A stretch of 64,000 nucleotides of DNA from Apostichopus japonicus (lineage: Eukaryota; Echinodermata; Holothuroidea; Aspidochirotida; Stichopodidae). Positions 26,901-40,049 of this stretch are shown in pieces. The notes beneath the pieces were generated by a model, which was given only the letters and a program-made list of their open reading frames with translations, searched no databases and had not been told where the DNA came from. The position numbers were made by a program, and so were the translations under genes. The stretch is from positions 15,497,501 to 15,561,500 of the forward strand of contig NC_092566.1 in the NCBI RefSeq assembly GCF_037975245.1, read 5' to 3'. Numbering within the stretch: position 1 is the stretch's first letter; every line of letters begins with the position of its first letter.

Positions 26901-28696
26901 TCCCTAAGGAACACTTTTGCTAATCGAAGTAATAAACAAAACCTGAAAACTTAAACCAAATCTCTCACCTATTAAGCCCATATTTTGAATAATTAATTAC
27001 CGCTAGCGTTTAACTAACCGGAAACTGTGGATAATTTAAGGAATATAGGCTATTGATTTATTCATGTCATTAGAAATGTCAAAGTGTTAAAATAATTGTT
27101 CATAATGAAAGTGACATATCTATCCGATAGTAAACCTTATATGGAAAATATAGGAAACCAATAAAAAAAGAGACAGCTAATATGATTTAATATCCTCACA
27201 ACAGTAAGTTACAACATCATCACATAAATCGGACGTCAAGCTATTATCAAATTATTTTCTCTCCATTTACAGGTTGAGAGAAAATGGCATTTGAAAAATT
27301 ACCCACAGTTAAGCTTCCAAATGTTCTCAACAGTTCGAACATGGTTGAAAACGTCATGGATTACAAACATTGTCCAGACATTCGAAAGTATTTCTAGGTG
27401 CTGCGTCACAAGGGGCCTGTTTCCAAGAGACATTTCCTTACCATTACAGTGTAACAATATCTCAGACCATTTACTCACATAAATATATTGTCACTATATA
27501 GTACATTGATTAATAACGGAGTGGGGAGAGAAGTCAAGCAGAGTAAAACTAACTGAACTAAGAAAGGAAACAATAACTAAATTAAGAAAATTATCGGTGC
27601 CAGTAGCCAGTAAGGAATCAATATCTATATAGGATTTAGAGACTGACTCACATTTACTTATTGTTGTTTATTACTCATCTGTGAATAAACAACCTTTTTT
27701 CTAGCATAAACAGCGGATTGAAACATTGCAAGTATGAATCAGTGTAAGGAATTTGTAATGGCAAATCTTTGGGGGTGGGTGGGGGTGGCGGGGGGGGGTG
27801 TTTAGAAGACTTACTTCAACACATATACGTTTGGTAAATAGGCGTCTGCACAGTGTCTCCGTGGGGTGCGTGGCCCACCTACTTTGCATATACAGACGCA
27901 GAGCCAATCGGTGACCTCCAAAACCATGTTGCTAAAGTTTAAAAATTCGGGAAGGTTGAGGTTATTTTCAAATGTCATTTTCTCTTGACCTGTAATTCAA
28001 AATGAGTATAATGTTTCAGTTTGGTCAAGTGTTCTTTCTCTCTGGATTATACTTGCAAGAGATTTGGATGTAGCATTTGACTGCATATAGATGTTCTGCG
28101 TAGAGCCAATGGGTAATTATGTAGTTTTGACTAACGCCTACCGTCCACGCTTTGTGACGCGACTTTCTGACGTTCTTCATAGATTATGGCATCATATTAT
28201 GGTAAACCACAAAGGCACTCTGTTTGCTAATGCATATGACAAGGTCTCTCACTATGCATGTTCAGAAATGAGCTGTGTGTTGACAAGAACCTTAGGACAA
28301 CAGCGGGACAACAATTTATTTATACCTTTATGACTGGTTAGGAGTCTAAACAACTGTCCCTATGTTTGAGTAGTATATGTATACGTTGTAAAGATGGTTG
28401 ATTTGCAGATTTTAAGTTTTTTTTTGCAGTAAAGTGTCATCCACTTTCTGTTCAAATGTCGACGAAATAATTGGCGAAACCTTTAGAGTACACTAATGAA
28501 CGGGTACTCACCTTCACCAGGTTTTAACTGATCAAGCCATGAGAATCGGGTGTTAACGAACAAACAAGACCGATAAACAAATGTAAATTGCTCAAATGCC
28601 TTGAAAGCATGGTAATTAATAATCGTCATAATTTTATACATACATTATAGTCGGTAAATACCGTAATTCATCTTTGTAAATTTATAACCGTCCAGG
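23944..28696. other. long unrecognised AT-rich stretch
   Basis: Single-base runs near 24000, 25025 and 25960. No coding region, TIR pair or retroelement could be supported in 4.7 kb. It lies downstream of the GPCR exon and could be intronic or intergenic. Confidence 0.55.

Positions 28697-28758
<62 letters not shown>
28697..28758. repeat. (TA)n array
   Basis: 62 bp with one ATTTA interruption. Confidence 0.96.
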
Positions 28759-28760
<2 letters not shown>

Positions 28761-30243
28761 CTCAAAACATCACAGTCGGTTTCTTGATGATAACAGTAAT
28801 GACGTAATATATACGTAAATAAAACTTTCATAGAAAAACAAAAACCATGCACTGTTCAGATTTTATATGGACCACTTGTTTCGAGCTCATACTTCACTGT
28901 AGTTATTTTTTATTCCTCTTGGTCCCTCTATTTCAAAAAAGTTGTTATTATATGATATTTAATTCACAAAATGTGATTATTTTTACCTTCCTTCTTTACA
29001 ATTTTGTTACGCAATGAAAATGAAAAACGAATGGAATGCTCTCTGCAATCATGGGGATACGTGAAAGCTACTATTTCCCCCAATTAGTTCTCCATGAACT
29101 TATACTTTTGCACTTTCATTCACGATGGTTTGAAGCAACTTATCCGCGAACAACATCTTCAGAATGTTTAATTACTTGTTTACCTAAGTGTCCTGGTATG
29201 TTGCTTGGTAACCTCAATATTTACCTTCATCATCTTGTCGACACTACAGCGACGGATGTTGTTGCATGGGGAACAGGTCTTTACAGGAAGGAGGTGGCCC
29301 ACTCTCTTTTAGAATATGTCATATAAATTAACGGTGTTTAAGTTGCAAAATGGTGTTACTTTTTGCAACAATTGAAGTGATTTTTCTCACCCCCCCCCCC
29401 CCGCAAATATCGGCAATTCCCTTTTTCTTTTGAATTTTTACCGACCTTTCAAACTAAAGTAATCTGGTAAAATTCTGTTGGGGGAAATACTTGAGAGTTT
29501 TTCCCCTCTTTCTCACGCTGTTATTCATCTGCGATTCTTGAGGCCGTTTGCAAATCATTGTGAATAAATATCAAGTTAATAATTCTGTATTTCAATATTT
29601 TAGGTGTCATTAACTCTGTGGTCAAGTCCGTGAGGTACTTTTTATGCAAATTTGATTGAGTGAAGATGTTAGTAACAATAATTATTTATGTAATGGAGGC
29701 CCTCGGCTCACATTTCATAGTATATTTACATTCCATGATTTAATAAAGGTGTGTAATAAAGCCCAGTGTATAGCATTGCGATTTGTCATATACCCAAGAA
29801 AATAATTGCTTGACCGTATTTCGTAAGAATCTCTTAGAAAGTTTCCGTTTCCCTCCAAAGGTAGCAATTATATATGCAGGCAATTATCCTAGCCATGCAT
29901 ATGTGAATTGTAGCTAGGCTAATCACACTATATTTGGAATTCTGTCCATTATCACAAAAGTAAATTTTCATGTTGCATGAATTCACATAACAGCATATGA
30001 CATCATCTGAGAACCTTGCAAATAACCTAATCGGAAGGGAAAATCCCCCACCCTTTTCCCCTAGAATGAATGTCAAGACAACATTATATCATCATTTTGT
30101 CAGTGACGATATAATGGTTATAAATCTGTTAGATAGTTGAATAATATTCGTGTTCAACTTTCTGTTGTGTAAGGATTTTCCCAAATATAAAATCCATATA
30201 CAGAAGTCATGTGACACAAAGAAGAAAATGCCCATGTGTTTGG
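28759..30243. other. unrecognised sequence
   Basis: Contains a 96-codon open frame (29036-29326, plus) with no recognised similarity. Not called as a gene. Confidence 0.5.
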
Positions 30244-30825
30244 TTCAACATATACCTCACATAGTTTAGAGTACAACATATACCTCAAATAATATATAGT
30301 ACAACATATACTCTCACTTAGTCTAGTACAACATATACCTCACATAGTCTAGTACAACGTATACCTCACATAGTCTATAGCACAACATAAACCTCACATA
30401 GTCTATAGCACAACATATACTTGACATAGTTTATAGTATAACATATACCTCACATAATCTAGTACAACATATGCCTCACATAGTCTATAGTACAACAAAT
30501 ACCTCACATAGTTTATAGTACAACATATACCTCACATAATCTAGTACAACGTATGCCTCACATATAGTCTATAGTACAACATATACCTCACATAGTTTAT
30601 AGCTCAACAAGTACCTCACATAGTCTATAGTACAACATAAACCTCACATAGCCTAGTACAACATATACCTCACATAGTCTATAGCACAACATATACCTCA
30701 CATAGTTTATAGTTCAACATGTACCTAACATAGTCTATAGTATAACATAAACCTCACATAGCCGCCCTAGTACAACATATACCTCACATATAGTCTATAG
30801 CACAACATAAACCTCACACAGTCTT
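30244..30825 (+). repeat. minisatellite, about 20 units of 25-31 bp
   Basis: Units follow CTATAGTACAACATATACCT then CACATAGT, with a shorter form lacking ATAG (CTAGTACAAC). Both forms are mixed along the array, with point changes (GTATGCCT, ATAAACCT). No reading frame. Confidence 0.92.
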
Positions 30826-32211
30826 TCATATAGAGTGTATATACAGCCGACTGCATACGTGAATATGTGGCGGGTTATGACTGTTCACAGATTACTTAAC
30901 GAAAGTTGAGGGAAGTGCTCTATATAATAAGGAGCAGATCCTTTTAAAATTGGATGATATTCGATTAGCGTTGTTGTTCTAAGTAATGTAACCAAAACGG
31001 CAGTCATGTTTAATGGAGGAATCCAGTCCTTAACATTACTGTCAAACTGTCGGAACACTTATAGCTGGCCCCAAACTGCCCAAGAAATAATAGGTGAATT
31101 TGCAAAGAATTTTAATTTATTAATGTCAATTCAAACCGGGGGTACATATTCCTCATCAAAACCTGTTATCTTAGATTTAAGCGTAATATACCGGTAGGCA
31201 ACTAAATATAGTTATATCAAAGAAGGGCTTGAGGGTTAGCTAGAATAATGTAGGGGGTACTCAATCAAGTTAATTATATTACTACGCTATTACAGCTTGT
31301 CGGATGGAAACCTTAGCTGCATTTTTGTTTTGAGCCAACTTGTCAATGTCATTCTGAGGCCAATGACATGTTAAGCCGGCCGCACACTACTCGGACTGAA
31401 CGCGACCAGAATAAACAAAGCTGTCGTGAACCGGTTTTCGATAGTCGTGAAGACTCATAGTCTTACAATTGACCCCCCTCCCCCTCCCCTTCCCGAGCGT
31501 ACATATAACGACCGGTGCTCCTTTCAATTCCCGTGATTGGTAATACGTTTGTTAAGACGACACTTTCAGTCTTGAACCGCTGGATAGTGAAGACTGCCAT
31601 TCGGGCAAAGGTTCATTATTCAGTTTTGTTAGCTCGACTTTTCCACGATTTTCCTCTTGGACGGTCGAGGTTGCGTCGGTTCGTGATCAGTAAAGCAATG
31701 TAATGCATGCTTATAATGAAATATTGGAGAACTTTCAATCTATCTGAAAAAAATTCTACTTGGTTGCAATCATTAGATAACATGGAAAAGAAAAATGTGG
31801 GTATTTTTCGTTTTCGATTTATCAAATAAAAAGCCAAAAACAAAATATGTTTTACATTTGTTATGTAGGGAATTTAGATTTGGCAAATGTATGGTTTTTT
31901 ATTACCATATCTATGACTATTTATACACATGCGTGTCCTGCAGTGTAAATGTTATAACCAAAAATGATAATAAAATAAAGTATATATTAGTAAATTTGGT
32001 CATTATGAATTCGTTGACATTTTGAATTCAATGCTATATAAAGCTATATATATATATTGAAAACACAAAATATCATTTTGTGTTCAATTGTTGGGGAGAA
32101 GCGTGTAGAATGTAAATTCAATCAGTTCCACGCAAAAAAAAAACACAAATTCCATCACGTACATCTATATGACGTCATAAACTGACCGAGACCTCCCAAT
32201 GGTCAATGCTC
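30826..32211. other. unrecognised AT-rich sequence
   Basis: A 10-bp-arm hairpin AACACAAAAT/ATTTTGTGTT sits at about 32062-32084. Nothing else supported. Confidence 0.55.
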
Positions 32212-32907
32212 TTAGTTTAGTTTAGTTTAGTTTAGTAGAAAAAAGTATCAGGAGGGACACTTAAGTCCCCATCAAGGACCCTATAGGAGAGAGAAGAAAA
32301 AACTGAAGACACAAACACTCAGACCCGATTACAATGCTTAAAGTGCTTGTCCAAAGCATTCTTAAACCCATTGACACTACTTGCAAGTACAACTTTCTCA
32401 GGCAAACCATTCCACTCGTTCACAACCCTATTAGAAAAAAGTTATGCCGAATATTATTCCTACTATGCGACTTTTGGAGTTTAAGACAATGACCTCTAGT
32501 ACAACTACTGTTAGCAAACAAGAAAAAGTCGGTAAAGGATAAATTGTCGAAACCATACACAATCTTGAAAACCTGGATCAAGTCTCCACGTAACCTCCTA
32601 AGCTCCAGTGTGGTGAGATTCAACAGTTGTAACCGCCTATAATAAGGAACCCTCTTTAAGGAACTAATCATCCTAGTAGCCCTCCTCTGGACCTTTCAAG
32701 TACTTCCTTATCCTTAGCAAAGTAAGGGTTCCAAGCCTGCACAGCATACTCCAGATGAGGCCTAACCAACTGCTTATAAAGCCTAACTACGATGTCCTCT
32801 TTCAGAAAACTGAAGTTCCTCTTGATCATACCTAAAACCCTATTACCTCTTGTCCTCCTCAAGCTGACATTGCCCAAAGTTTCATTTCTTAAACTATATA
32901 ACTTCAT
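32212..32907 (-). mobile_element. 5'-truncated CR1/L2-type LINE, RT C-terminus and 3' tail
   Basis: The minus strand encodes the end of a reverse transcriptase: NRVLGMIKRNFSFLKEDIV, LYKQLVRPHLEYAVQAWNPY, then in a second frame RRLQLLNLTTLELRRLRGDL, IQVFKIVYGF and TRGHCLKL, then in a third RVVNEWNGLPEKVV, ending with TGA at 32321-32319. Two single-base losses (near 32680 and 32445) break the frame. The 3' end has a (TTTAG)5 tract (32212-32235), a typical LINE tail. It is truncated near 32900. Confidence 0.88.
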
Positions 32908-34761
32908 TGTGAATAGAAAATGGACATAAATGCACCGCCAAAGTCATATTTTCATTAATTTTTTTTTTAAAAAGCCAAAACTTTCAGAAAGGTATATAAT
33001 TCAATTGTTTATTATTTAGTAGCAACTTCATATTCTTCCGACGGAAAATAACATAAACCGCTTCAAGGTAAAAATTTTCACTCAACAATTAACAATGGGC
33101 TAAAGTCCCTTCAGAGATCACGAACCTTCTCCTTTTCTATACTTTTAATGATTACTTTTGAAGTTACTTCTTTCCCTCTAGCCGTTTTCCCCCCTTCTTT
33201 TTCGTCTTATACGTTCGATCCACTGTTAACGCATTACTTAGGCCTTCGTCTTTTTTCATCTTTTTTCATCTAGGGTCGCTTTTCTTCATCAACTCTCTCT
33301 CCCTTTCTCTTTCTCTATCTCCTTTTTATTCTTTATTTCATTTCATTTCGCTCAAATGTCACGATGGACAGTTGAATCGTCTGGTGATTATATAGTGTAA
33401 CCCCAACATTTCAAAAGAAAAATATCGTGCTTGTCCTTTGAATAAATGTATCATTTGATTAAAGATGGTATGCCTTCGAGGACAAAAAAAATTGTTGGAT
33501 ATGGAAAAGGACAAGAATAGGATAAAGACAGATAAAAAAAAAACAAGCTTCCCGTTCGTCCAACATCATGGACGCTGCAAGCTTCGTTATATATCGGAAA
33601 TTATTGTATATGTTAGATAGCAACTTTCCTCCCCAGAAGGTGAACACGTTACTTTCCTGAAATAGTGAATATTATATTGTTGAACAAATAATCCATCGTT
33701 AACAATACTTGTCATCGTCACATTTATCGTCTTGTATGGGTGTCTGTTATGCGGAGAGGGAGGGGTGGGGGAGGGGGTTGCTTAAAGGTCTGCTGAAGAG
33801 ACCCCAACTATAGTACGCTATCGTGGAAAAGTTTCTTGAGATTACGTAATCGACCTGCCTTAGTCGTAAAATGACCTCTTTTTACCAATTAGTCTGCAAC
33901 GCCTGCAGCCACATATTTTTTCTTCTTGTATCAGGGTCTATGTGTGAACGCTGTATGATTAACTATACTGCAGACATGAACATATTTCCAGACAGTGTTT
34001 ATACAGAAAGAGCCTCATGTTGTTAAGAAGCTATGTAGGCTAATTGTGCAGCCTGAGGTCGATTTACGAGCGTGGCAGGTCGATTACGTAATCACAAAAC
34101 TTTCCTAGCTATAGCTTGCTATAGAAATGGAGCCAATAAAGCAGATCTTTAATCCCTTTCATGCAGAATTGTGAATAAACATTCTGCATTCAGTATGCCG
34201 TCCAATCAAAAACGGGATAAATTTTCTCGTTACCACATGTCAGGTCGATATCTTATCTGTTTTATCATGTATTCCAAATAGTATAGAATGATTCAGCAGT
34301 GTAACAAAACAACATGAAGTTGTAAGAAAAGCCATTGCTTATATATTTTACATAAAACTAAAGTCAATAAAAAATGGGTCGTCTATAAATTGATCGGTAT
34401 TATTTGTATCGTTTAAAAACTGAATAGTATTATAAAACAATAGTAATGAAAAAGAAATCACAGAAATCTAGATCACTGAAAAGAATGGAACCAAATATAT
34501 ATATATTTTTTAAAATATAATCAGGTTTTATATGTAGGTCAGTAATGAGTTACCAATAACTTCGAAATTGAACAAATCACATAAATTGACATGCATGATA
34601 GACGCAATGTTGAAGAAAGATGTTTATGGCTTAAGAACTGTTTGTTTTTTCTTTCTATCTCTCTCTCCGTGTCGAGTTAGTGGTTTAATCACGGAGACTT
34701 ACAATTCATTGTATCAGGTTCTAGCAGTTATCTGAAGAACACAGCTGCGAATAAATCAATA

Positions 34762-34763
<2 letters not shown>
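32908..34763. other. unrecognised sequence
   Basis: T-rich TTTTTTCATC repeats near 33250. No gene recognised. Confidence 0.55.

Positions 34764-34848
<85 letters not shown>
34764..34848. repeat. (TA)n array left of the Penelope-like element
   Basis: 85 bp, separated from the element's inverted end by about 34 bp. Confidence 0.97.
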
Positions 34849-34852
<4 letters not shown>

Positions 34853-34882
34853 TGTCTGATGGCGTGTGTTGGAAAGTTAAGA

Positions 34883-35763
34883 ATATCCACAAGAAAAAAA
34901 TGGAAAAAAATGATACTTTCATTTCCAACTTTATTACTTAGAACGTTAAATAGGTAACAAAATATTTCGAGCGTTTACACGGCTCTTCTTCAGTTGTACT
35001 AATGAAATGGAAGAAACTAGACCTTATTGGTATTTAGCTTAGCATGTATGCTCATAAAAGAGTGATCCCTGTTGAGCCCATTGTTGTGTGTATTGAGGCG
35101 TAAGATGGTTTTTAGTTCCCGGTTGCTTCTTTCATGAGCGGTTTTGAAGAAGCCGTATAGAATGACAAATTTGAGGTCAGATAAGTTGTGATCGGGGAGA
35201 TTAAAATGTTCGGCAACAGGGAAACCTGGGTTATTATTGCGGATACTTAGTTTGTGATTATTGAAGCGGAGTCTGAACTTTGTGCTGGTTTCGCCAATAT
35301 AGGTGACCTGGGGGCACTTGCAACAATACAGCAGGTAGATGACATTGGCTGAGTCGCAACCAAATCTACCAGGTCTCAAAGTAGTGCCTGAGGCCCGGTG
35401 GAGGAAAGCGGGGGGGGGGGGGGTCGAGGTGTGTGCACACCAAGCATCTAGGTTTGTTACAGGGGATGTTAGCACTGTCAGGTTCATTACTAGGTGGGGC
35501 GAGATTAGTGCGAACCAGCACTGAGCGGATGTTGCGGGGTTGTCTATATGCTATGACTGGGGGGGCTTTGAAGAGTTCAGCTATTGTGGGGTCCGAACCT
35601 AGAGTGCCCCAAGATTGTTTGATTTCATTGAAAAGGGGCGAAGGGAGGGGTGGTAGGTGACAACGAGGGGTAGTCTATCAGAAACAGATTTTTTACGATA
35701 GGTAAGGAGACTAGATCGTTCTAAGTAATAAAGTTGGAAATGAAAGTATCATTTTTTTCTTGT

Positions 35764-35769
<6 letters not shown>
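34883..35769 (-). mobile_element. Penelope-like element fragment (RT C-terminus + GIY-YIG endonuclease) with inverted ends
   Basis: Read on the minus strand, 35725-35640 gives the end of a reverse-transcriptase-like region ([20 protein letters not shown]). A second frame gives FKAPPVIAYRQPRNIRSVLV and NIPCNKPRCLVCTH, and a third gives the GIY-YIG nuclease: VIYLLYCCKCPQ, TYIGETSTKFRLRFNNHK. This order is the mark of Penelope-like elements. The changes of frame near 35630 and at the G/C run 35410-35422 show the copy is broken. About 50 bp at 35717-35769 recurs inverted at 34883-34945 with a small insertion. The 3' region carries a hammerhead-like core (34965-34993). (TA)n arrays lie close on both sides. 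The element is 5'-truncated. Confidence 0.85.
34965..34993 (-). ncRNA. hammerhead-ribozyme-like core in the Penelope-like element
   Basis: On the minus strand CUGAAGA (34993-34987) is followed by one unpaired A, stem II GAGC/GCUC with a 9-nt loop, and GAAA (34968-34965). A short stem III (AUA/UGU) can form, but the stem I strands do not pair well, so activity is doubtful. Penelope-like elements are known to carry hammerhead motifs in their terminal repeats. Confidence 0.55.
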
Positions 35770-35821
<52 letters not shown>

Positions 35822-35862
35822 GAATAACGGAAAAACTGTTAAACAACTATGCTGCATGTAGA

Positions 35863-35918
<56 letters not shown>
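35767..35918. repeat. two (TA)n arrays right of the Penelope-like element
   Basis: 35767-35818 and 35863-35918, separated by 44 bp of unique sequence. The first abuts the element's end directly. Confidence 0.95.
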
Positions 35919-35922
<4 letters not shown>

Positions 35923-36079
35923 TTTACGGTAATACGGTTAACGGTAATACGGTTTACCGTTATTTTGAGGGTTCTCTTCCACTATATCTGTGGTCTGTTT
36001 TGTGTACTTATCAACCACCTCGCGTTCTTCGTTTCTCTTCCGAAAAACTGCTCAAATTTCACCGGGCAGTAACCTTAAG

Positions 36080-36222
36080 TCTGCCGGTGAACGTTCTTTA
36101 AATTTGCTGCCCCGGCTTTTTGGAATCACTTCCAAATAGCCTTCGTAACACTCCTACGTTTTCTCATTTTAAAAGCAATCTGAAGACACATCTCTTCCGT
36201 CAAGCTTTTTTCCGATTCATAG
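36080..36222 (+). mobile_element. short LINE reverse transcriptase C-terminal remnant
   Basis: FFKFAAPAFWNHFQIAF in one frame and TPTFSHFKSNLKTHLFRQAF in the next match the common LINE ending (AAPxLWNxLP...FKxxLKTHLFRxAF), with one frameshift between. It lies just past the GPCR exon's donor, in what should be that gene's intron, and in the opposite orientation. Confidence 0.65.
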
Positions 36223-36369
36223 ATTTCTTTCGTGTGTGTCCTTTTGTCCTTGTGCATGCGTTCTGAGTTCTTCGGAAGATTTTGCGCCTTATATACGTAC
36301 CATTCATTATTATTATTATAACATTATATAGGCCTATATATGTTAAGGAAGAACCATAGTCCAACTTAC

Positions 36370-36986
36370 CAAAAGTCATAGAACCCATAAACTGCATGAT
36401 CATCCTCAGCAGTCGTGGGCCAGAATAAGATGCATTTCGTGGTCTGGTTACCACTAGAGTCTGTCGTTTCTTCCAACAGGTTACCAAACATAATGTTAGG
36501 ACTGGCCCATATCGCCGAAACGGACCAAATGATACAAATTCCAAAACAAACCATTCGTTTACCCAACCTGGGTAGGAATGGGTAAACGATGGCCCTGTAT
36601 CGGTCTATAGTTACCGCAATCAAGGATAAAATACTCGCCGCCGCGGTCAGATTACCCACAAAACGTATACCTTTACATGCCAGTGCCCCAAAAGTCCAAT
36701 TTTGCGTTAATATATGACTATAAAGTATCGGCATATCCAAGGTAGCTTTCAAGACGTCTGCGACAGCTAGATTCGTCAGAAAGAAATTTGTCACAGATCT
36801 AGTCCGTGAATTTGACATGACAATCCAAATGATCATAATGTTACCCACTAGGGACGTCGAAATGATAACGACTGCTATAGTGGTCCATATGAAACGTCCC
36901 AAAGGCGTTACTGTATGAAACGATGCCGGGCCATGCCAAATAGAATATGAAAAATAGGATGATGAATACGATGCAGACGACTCCAT
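36370..36986 (-). CDS. class A GPCR, tachykinin/neuropeptide-receptor-like, first coding exon
   Basis: The exon encodes 205 residues plus two bases of a split codon and ends at the donor GTAAGT (36369-36364). It covers the extracellular N-terminus, TM1-TM4 and the start of the second extracellular loop. Class A landmarks are present: GN in TM1 (SLVGNIMII), LAVAD in TM2, the TM3 disulphide Cys in ALACKG, DRYRAIVYP at the end of TM3, and a TM4 Trp (IIWSVSAIW). RSVTNFFLTNLAVAD and YPFLPRLGKR resemble tachykinin receptors (VTNYF...NLALAD, HPFQPRLS), and the exon ends a little after an FWP motif, near where tachykinin receptor exon 1 ends. Possible N-glycosylation sites are NWT, NLT and NQT. TM5-TM7 would lie at lower coordinates and were not found, so ligand class and intactness are open. 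The receptor family is an inference. Confidence 0.85.
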
Positions 36987-39401
36987 TGCTATATATGTAT
37001 ATATATATACATATACAAATATGTTGATATATATATCGCTTTAATTCTCAAATGTCTGTCGCAAGACGATAAACCATGTGTCACATCGGGCCGTCACACG
37101 TCACGTTTGGGTCTTACTAGTCACGTCGGTGCCGTCACACAAAATGTTGTTCTTGTTTACGAGTACAGACATCGATAAGGTGTAGTTCTTATAAATCCGT
37201 TCCATGCCACACAAGTTAATCCATTCTGATCCAATGAGGTGTGTTCCATTGTTTTCAAAGAGAATAAATTTGGTTCATATTAATTTTAGACGAAGATCGC
37301 GACATGAGGTCACATTGTAGACAGGCTAATTTTTTTAACACATCCTTGCTGAACGGGGGCTGGTAACGCCTCAGAAACAAAGTATTGACTCATTTACAGT
37401 TTTAAGAAGAAAAAATGACAAAAGTTAGCAACAGTTGTATTCCACGAGATTGGTATTGTATACTATTTCAAATTTTATATTCTATTTACTGAAACGATAG
37501 CCTTTTTTCTCGTAAACTTTAGAGATTCAAAAGCTACTAACGTACCATGTTTATATTTTTCAAAAAAAAGTCAGTAACATTCTTCTATTATAATGGAATA
37601 ATTCTCACTTTACGCCTAGATAGCTTAATCTTGATACATATGATACATTCCTGTGACTTCGTTGTTGAGTTTCGAATAGAACATAAAAACACAAAAATGT
37701 TAAATTATCGCTTTCATAAAAAGAAACCAAAATAGAATTAATATCGTCCGTATTATTGCTCCATCACATTCATGCTATTAATGTTTCTTTTTTTCACGTG
37801 AACCCGCAAAATCATGAATTACGGTACCGATATGTGAATTTAGCGTGAGAAAAATCAAAATAAACTCCTGTAAGAAATAATAAGCTTTTGCCAATGGTTT
37901 GTTATCCGTCAATTGTTAACATTAAGAATAAACAAGAAATATATCCACAGCTTTTGTTGCAAGAAAGAATCACGAGGTAATTTATTTTCCTTGCGAAGTC
38001 GCTTTCCAGAGGAAAATTTACGATCAACTGAATATCCCATGCACATGTGACATTAGTCTCCTTGCCGAGACTGCTTAGAAAATCGATTTTTAGTTTCTCT
38101 CCGAATTCATCCAAAATCGATATTTCATACACCACTGGTTGTATTCTGATACTTTCACTTTCAAAAAAGGATAAATAAAAGAACCCACAAACACAAACAA
38201 AAATCCATTAACAAATGAAGGAGCAAAATTTTGGATTTTCCTCCCTTGGTGGAATATAGCTCGACGTCTGTTTAATCCAATTCACTGCGATACCATTGCT
38301 TGTTATAGACTCAAATATATCAAAATAAATACCCCCCAAAAAAAGATTCACTGAATTGTCGACAATTTCCAAAACGATGTCATGGGATTAATGATAAAAA
38401 CAAACAAATTCTCCAAGAAATGACACTTTTGCTTTTATCGGAGGAAATTCGATTGGAAGGTTTATAAAAATGAGAGGAAGATGACACGAAGGAGAAGTAA
38501 AATATGAACAGGACTAAAATACGATTGTTTTTGTCTCAATCTTTCCAAAGTTTTTGCTCCCAGCACCCAACGTTCGATGTTAGTAATATCCGTAATTTGA
38601 CGTTAATCTCATAGCTTCCTTTTTTTGTAGATATGAATATATGTATATATAACTTCCTTACACGATCTCAGGAATATCTTTTAAAAAGGTTCATCGCTTG
38701 CGCCAGAAAAGTCAGTAATTAAAGTTCATAAAAGTTATTGCATGAAAAACGAACGTCTACGATGCGTAATTTACTCTATCACAAATATTAACCTTTCTAT
38801 AAAAGACAACATCACCAACTGATGCACTTGGCGAACAATTATACTCTTCAATGGCACTGACCATATACTCATCACACATTATCTAATCCGACAGCCGAAG
38901 AGGGACAAAATGCGTTCAGGGGGCGGTATGAAAATTCGTTTTCATCAAACCGAAGCAACAAGTCTCAATTGCTAAACAATATCCAAATACTTGTTGTTGA
39001 TTGTATAGTTGGAAAGAATCTAGGTAAATGGAAAGAAACAGTATATACGTAGTAATAAACTTCTGTAATGTTTTTGTAATCGGAAAGAGTGATTTGCGAA
39101 TCGTCTCTCCGTAAGATTGAAATATACAAAACCCTGATGCAACAGCACGAAAAATGAGAAGCCTATGGTGACAACTTAAATGCATCGGGGAAATCATTTC
39201 GTGCGTGTGAACTTATACATAATTGCCAACCTACGGGGGATGTCTTCTTTTTTGTATACTCGTATAAGATACTGAAACATTGGAAAATGTAGTCTGGTAA
39301 ATGAGAAAATTAACTTTGGGTAACATTTCTATAATCCATGAAATTGTATGTGATTTTTTGTATTGCAGTGTTGGTTAGATGCATAATCAACCAACTTTGT
39401 G
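36987..39401. other. upstream region of the GPCR exon, unrecognised
   Basis: Should contain the GPCR promoter and any 5' non-coding exons. TA-rich just before the ATG (36995-37033). No clear promoter motif. Confidence 0.5.

Positions 39402-39452
<51 letters not shown>
39402..39452. repeat. (TA)n array
   Basis: 51 bp. Confidence 0.96.
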
Positions 39453-39458
<6 letters not shown>

Positions 39459-40049
39459 CACTAGTAGCGTTTGGATGATGATTGGTTGGGGGGGGGGGGG
39501 CTGATAGCACGACAATTACTCGTTTCCTTGGTAATATACATGCACAGTTCAGTTTTACTAATGTCTTTAGTGTTTACCTTAATTATGGGTAATTCAATCT
39601 CTTTATCAGTATTTTTTGTCTACTCGTCACGGACTTGAAGGTGGAAGACGGTATCAGAAGCAATATTTATTGTTAATCTATCTTACCAGCAATGCTGTTT
39701 ACCAAAACAGATGCCACAGGTCATAATTAAAGATCTGGTTATCTTCATTCCAGTCCCAGTCACACTGATAAGGAGGACACTCCCTCTTATGTTTCTAGGA
39801 ATCATAAAGTCACAGCGCGTACTCCCTCACCTCATATAACCTTTTGCTTTACCGTAGTTACCTCGCTCATCATGAAAGGAATGATCAATGTCCAACACAA
39901 AAACAGTAAAACGAGTTCGAATCAACTTGTAACAACATACATTATTCCCACTTCACCTTATCTTCTAAACTAAAACACCTCAGCCTCCACAAATAGTCAC
40001 TAGTTTGGTTTTGCTTTTGGCACTTCTAACCAATCCTCCCTTGTCTCTA

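Noticed and set aside
28091-28333. 80-residue frame, considered as a missing exon
   Set aside because: No hydrophobic helices or conserved motif, and on the strand opposite to the GPCR exon.
29036-29326. 96-residue frame, plus strand
   Set aside because: No motif, no splice context and no similarity I recognise; within the length expected by chance.
30244-30825. CRISPR-like array
   Set aside because: Eukaryotic context, and units abut without unique spacers; it is a minisatellite.
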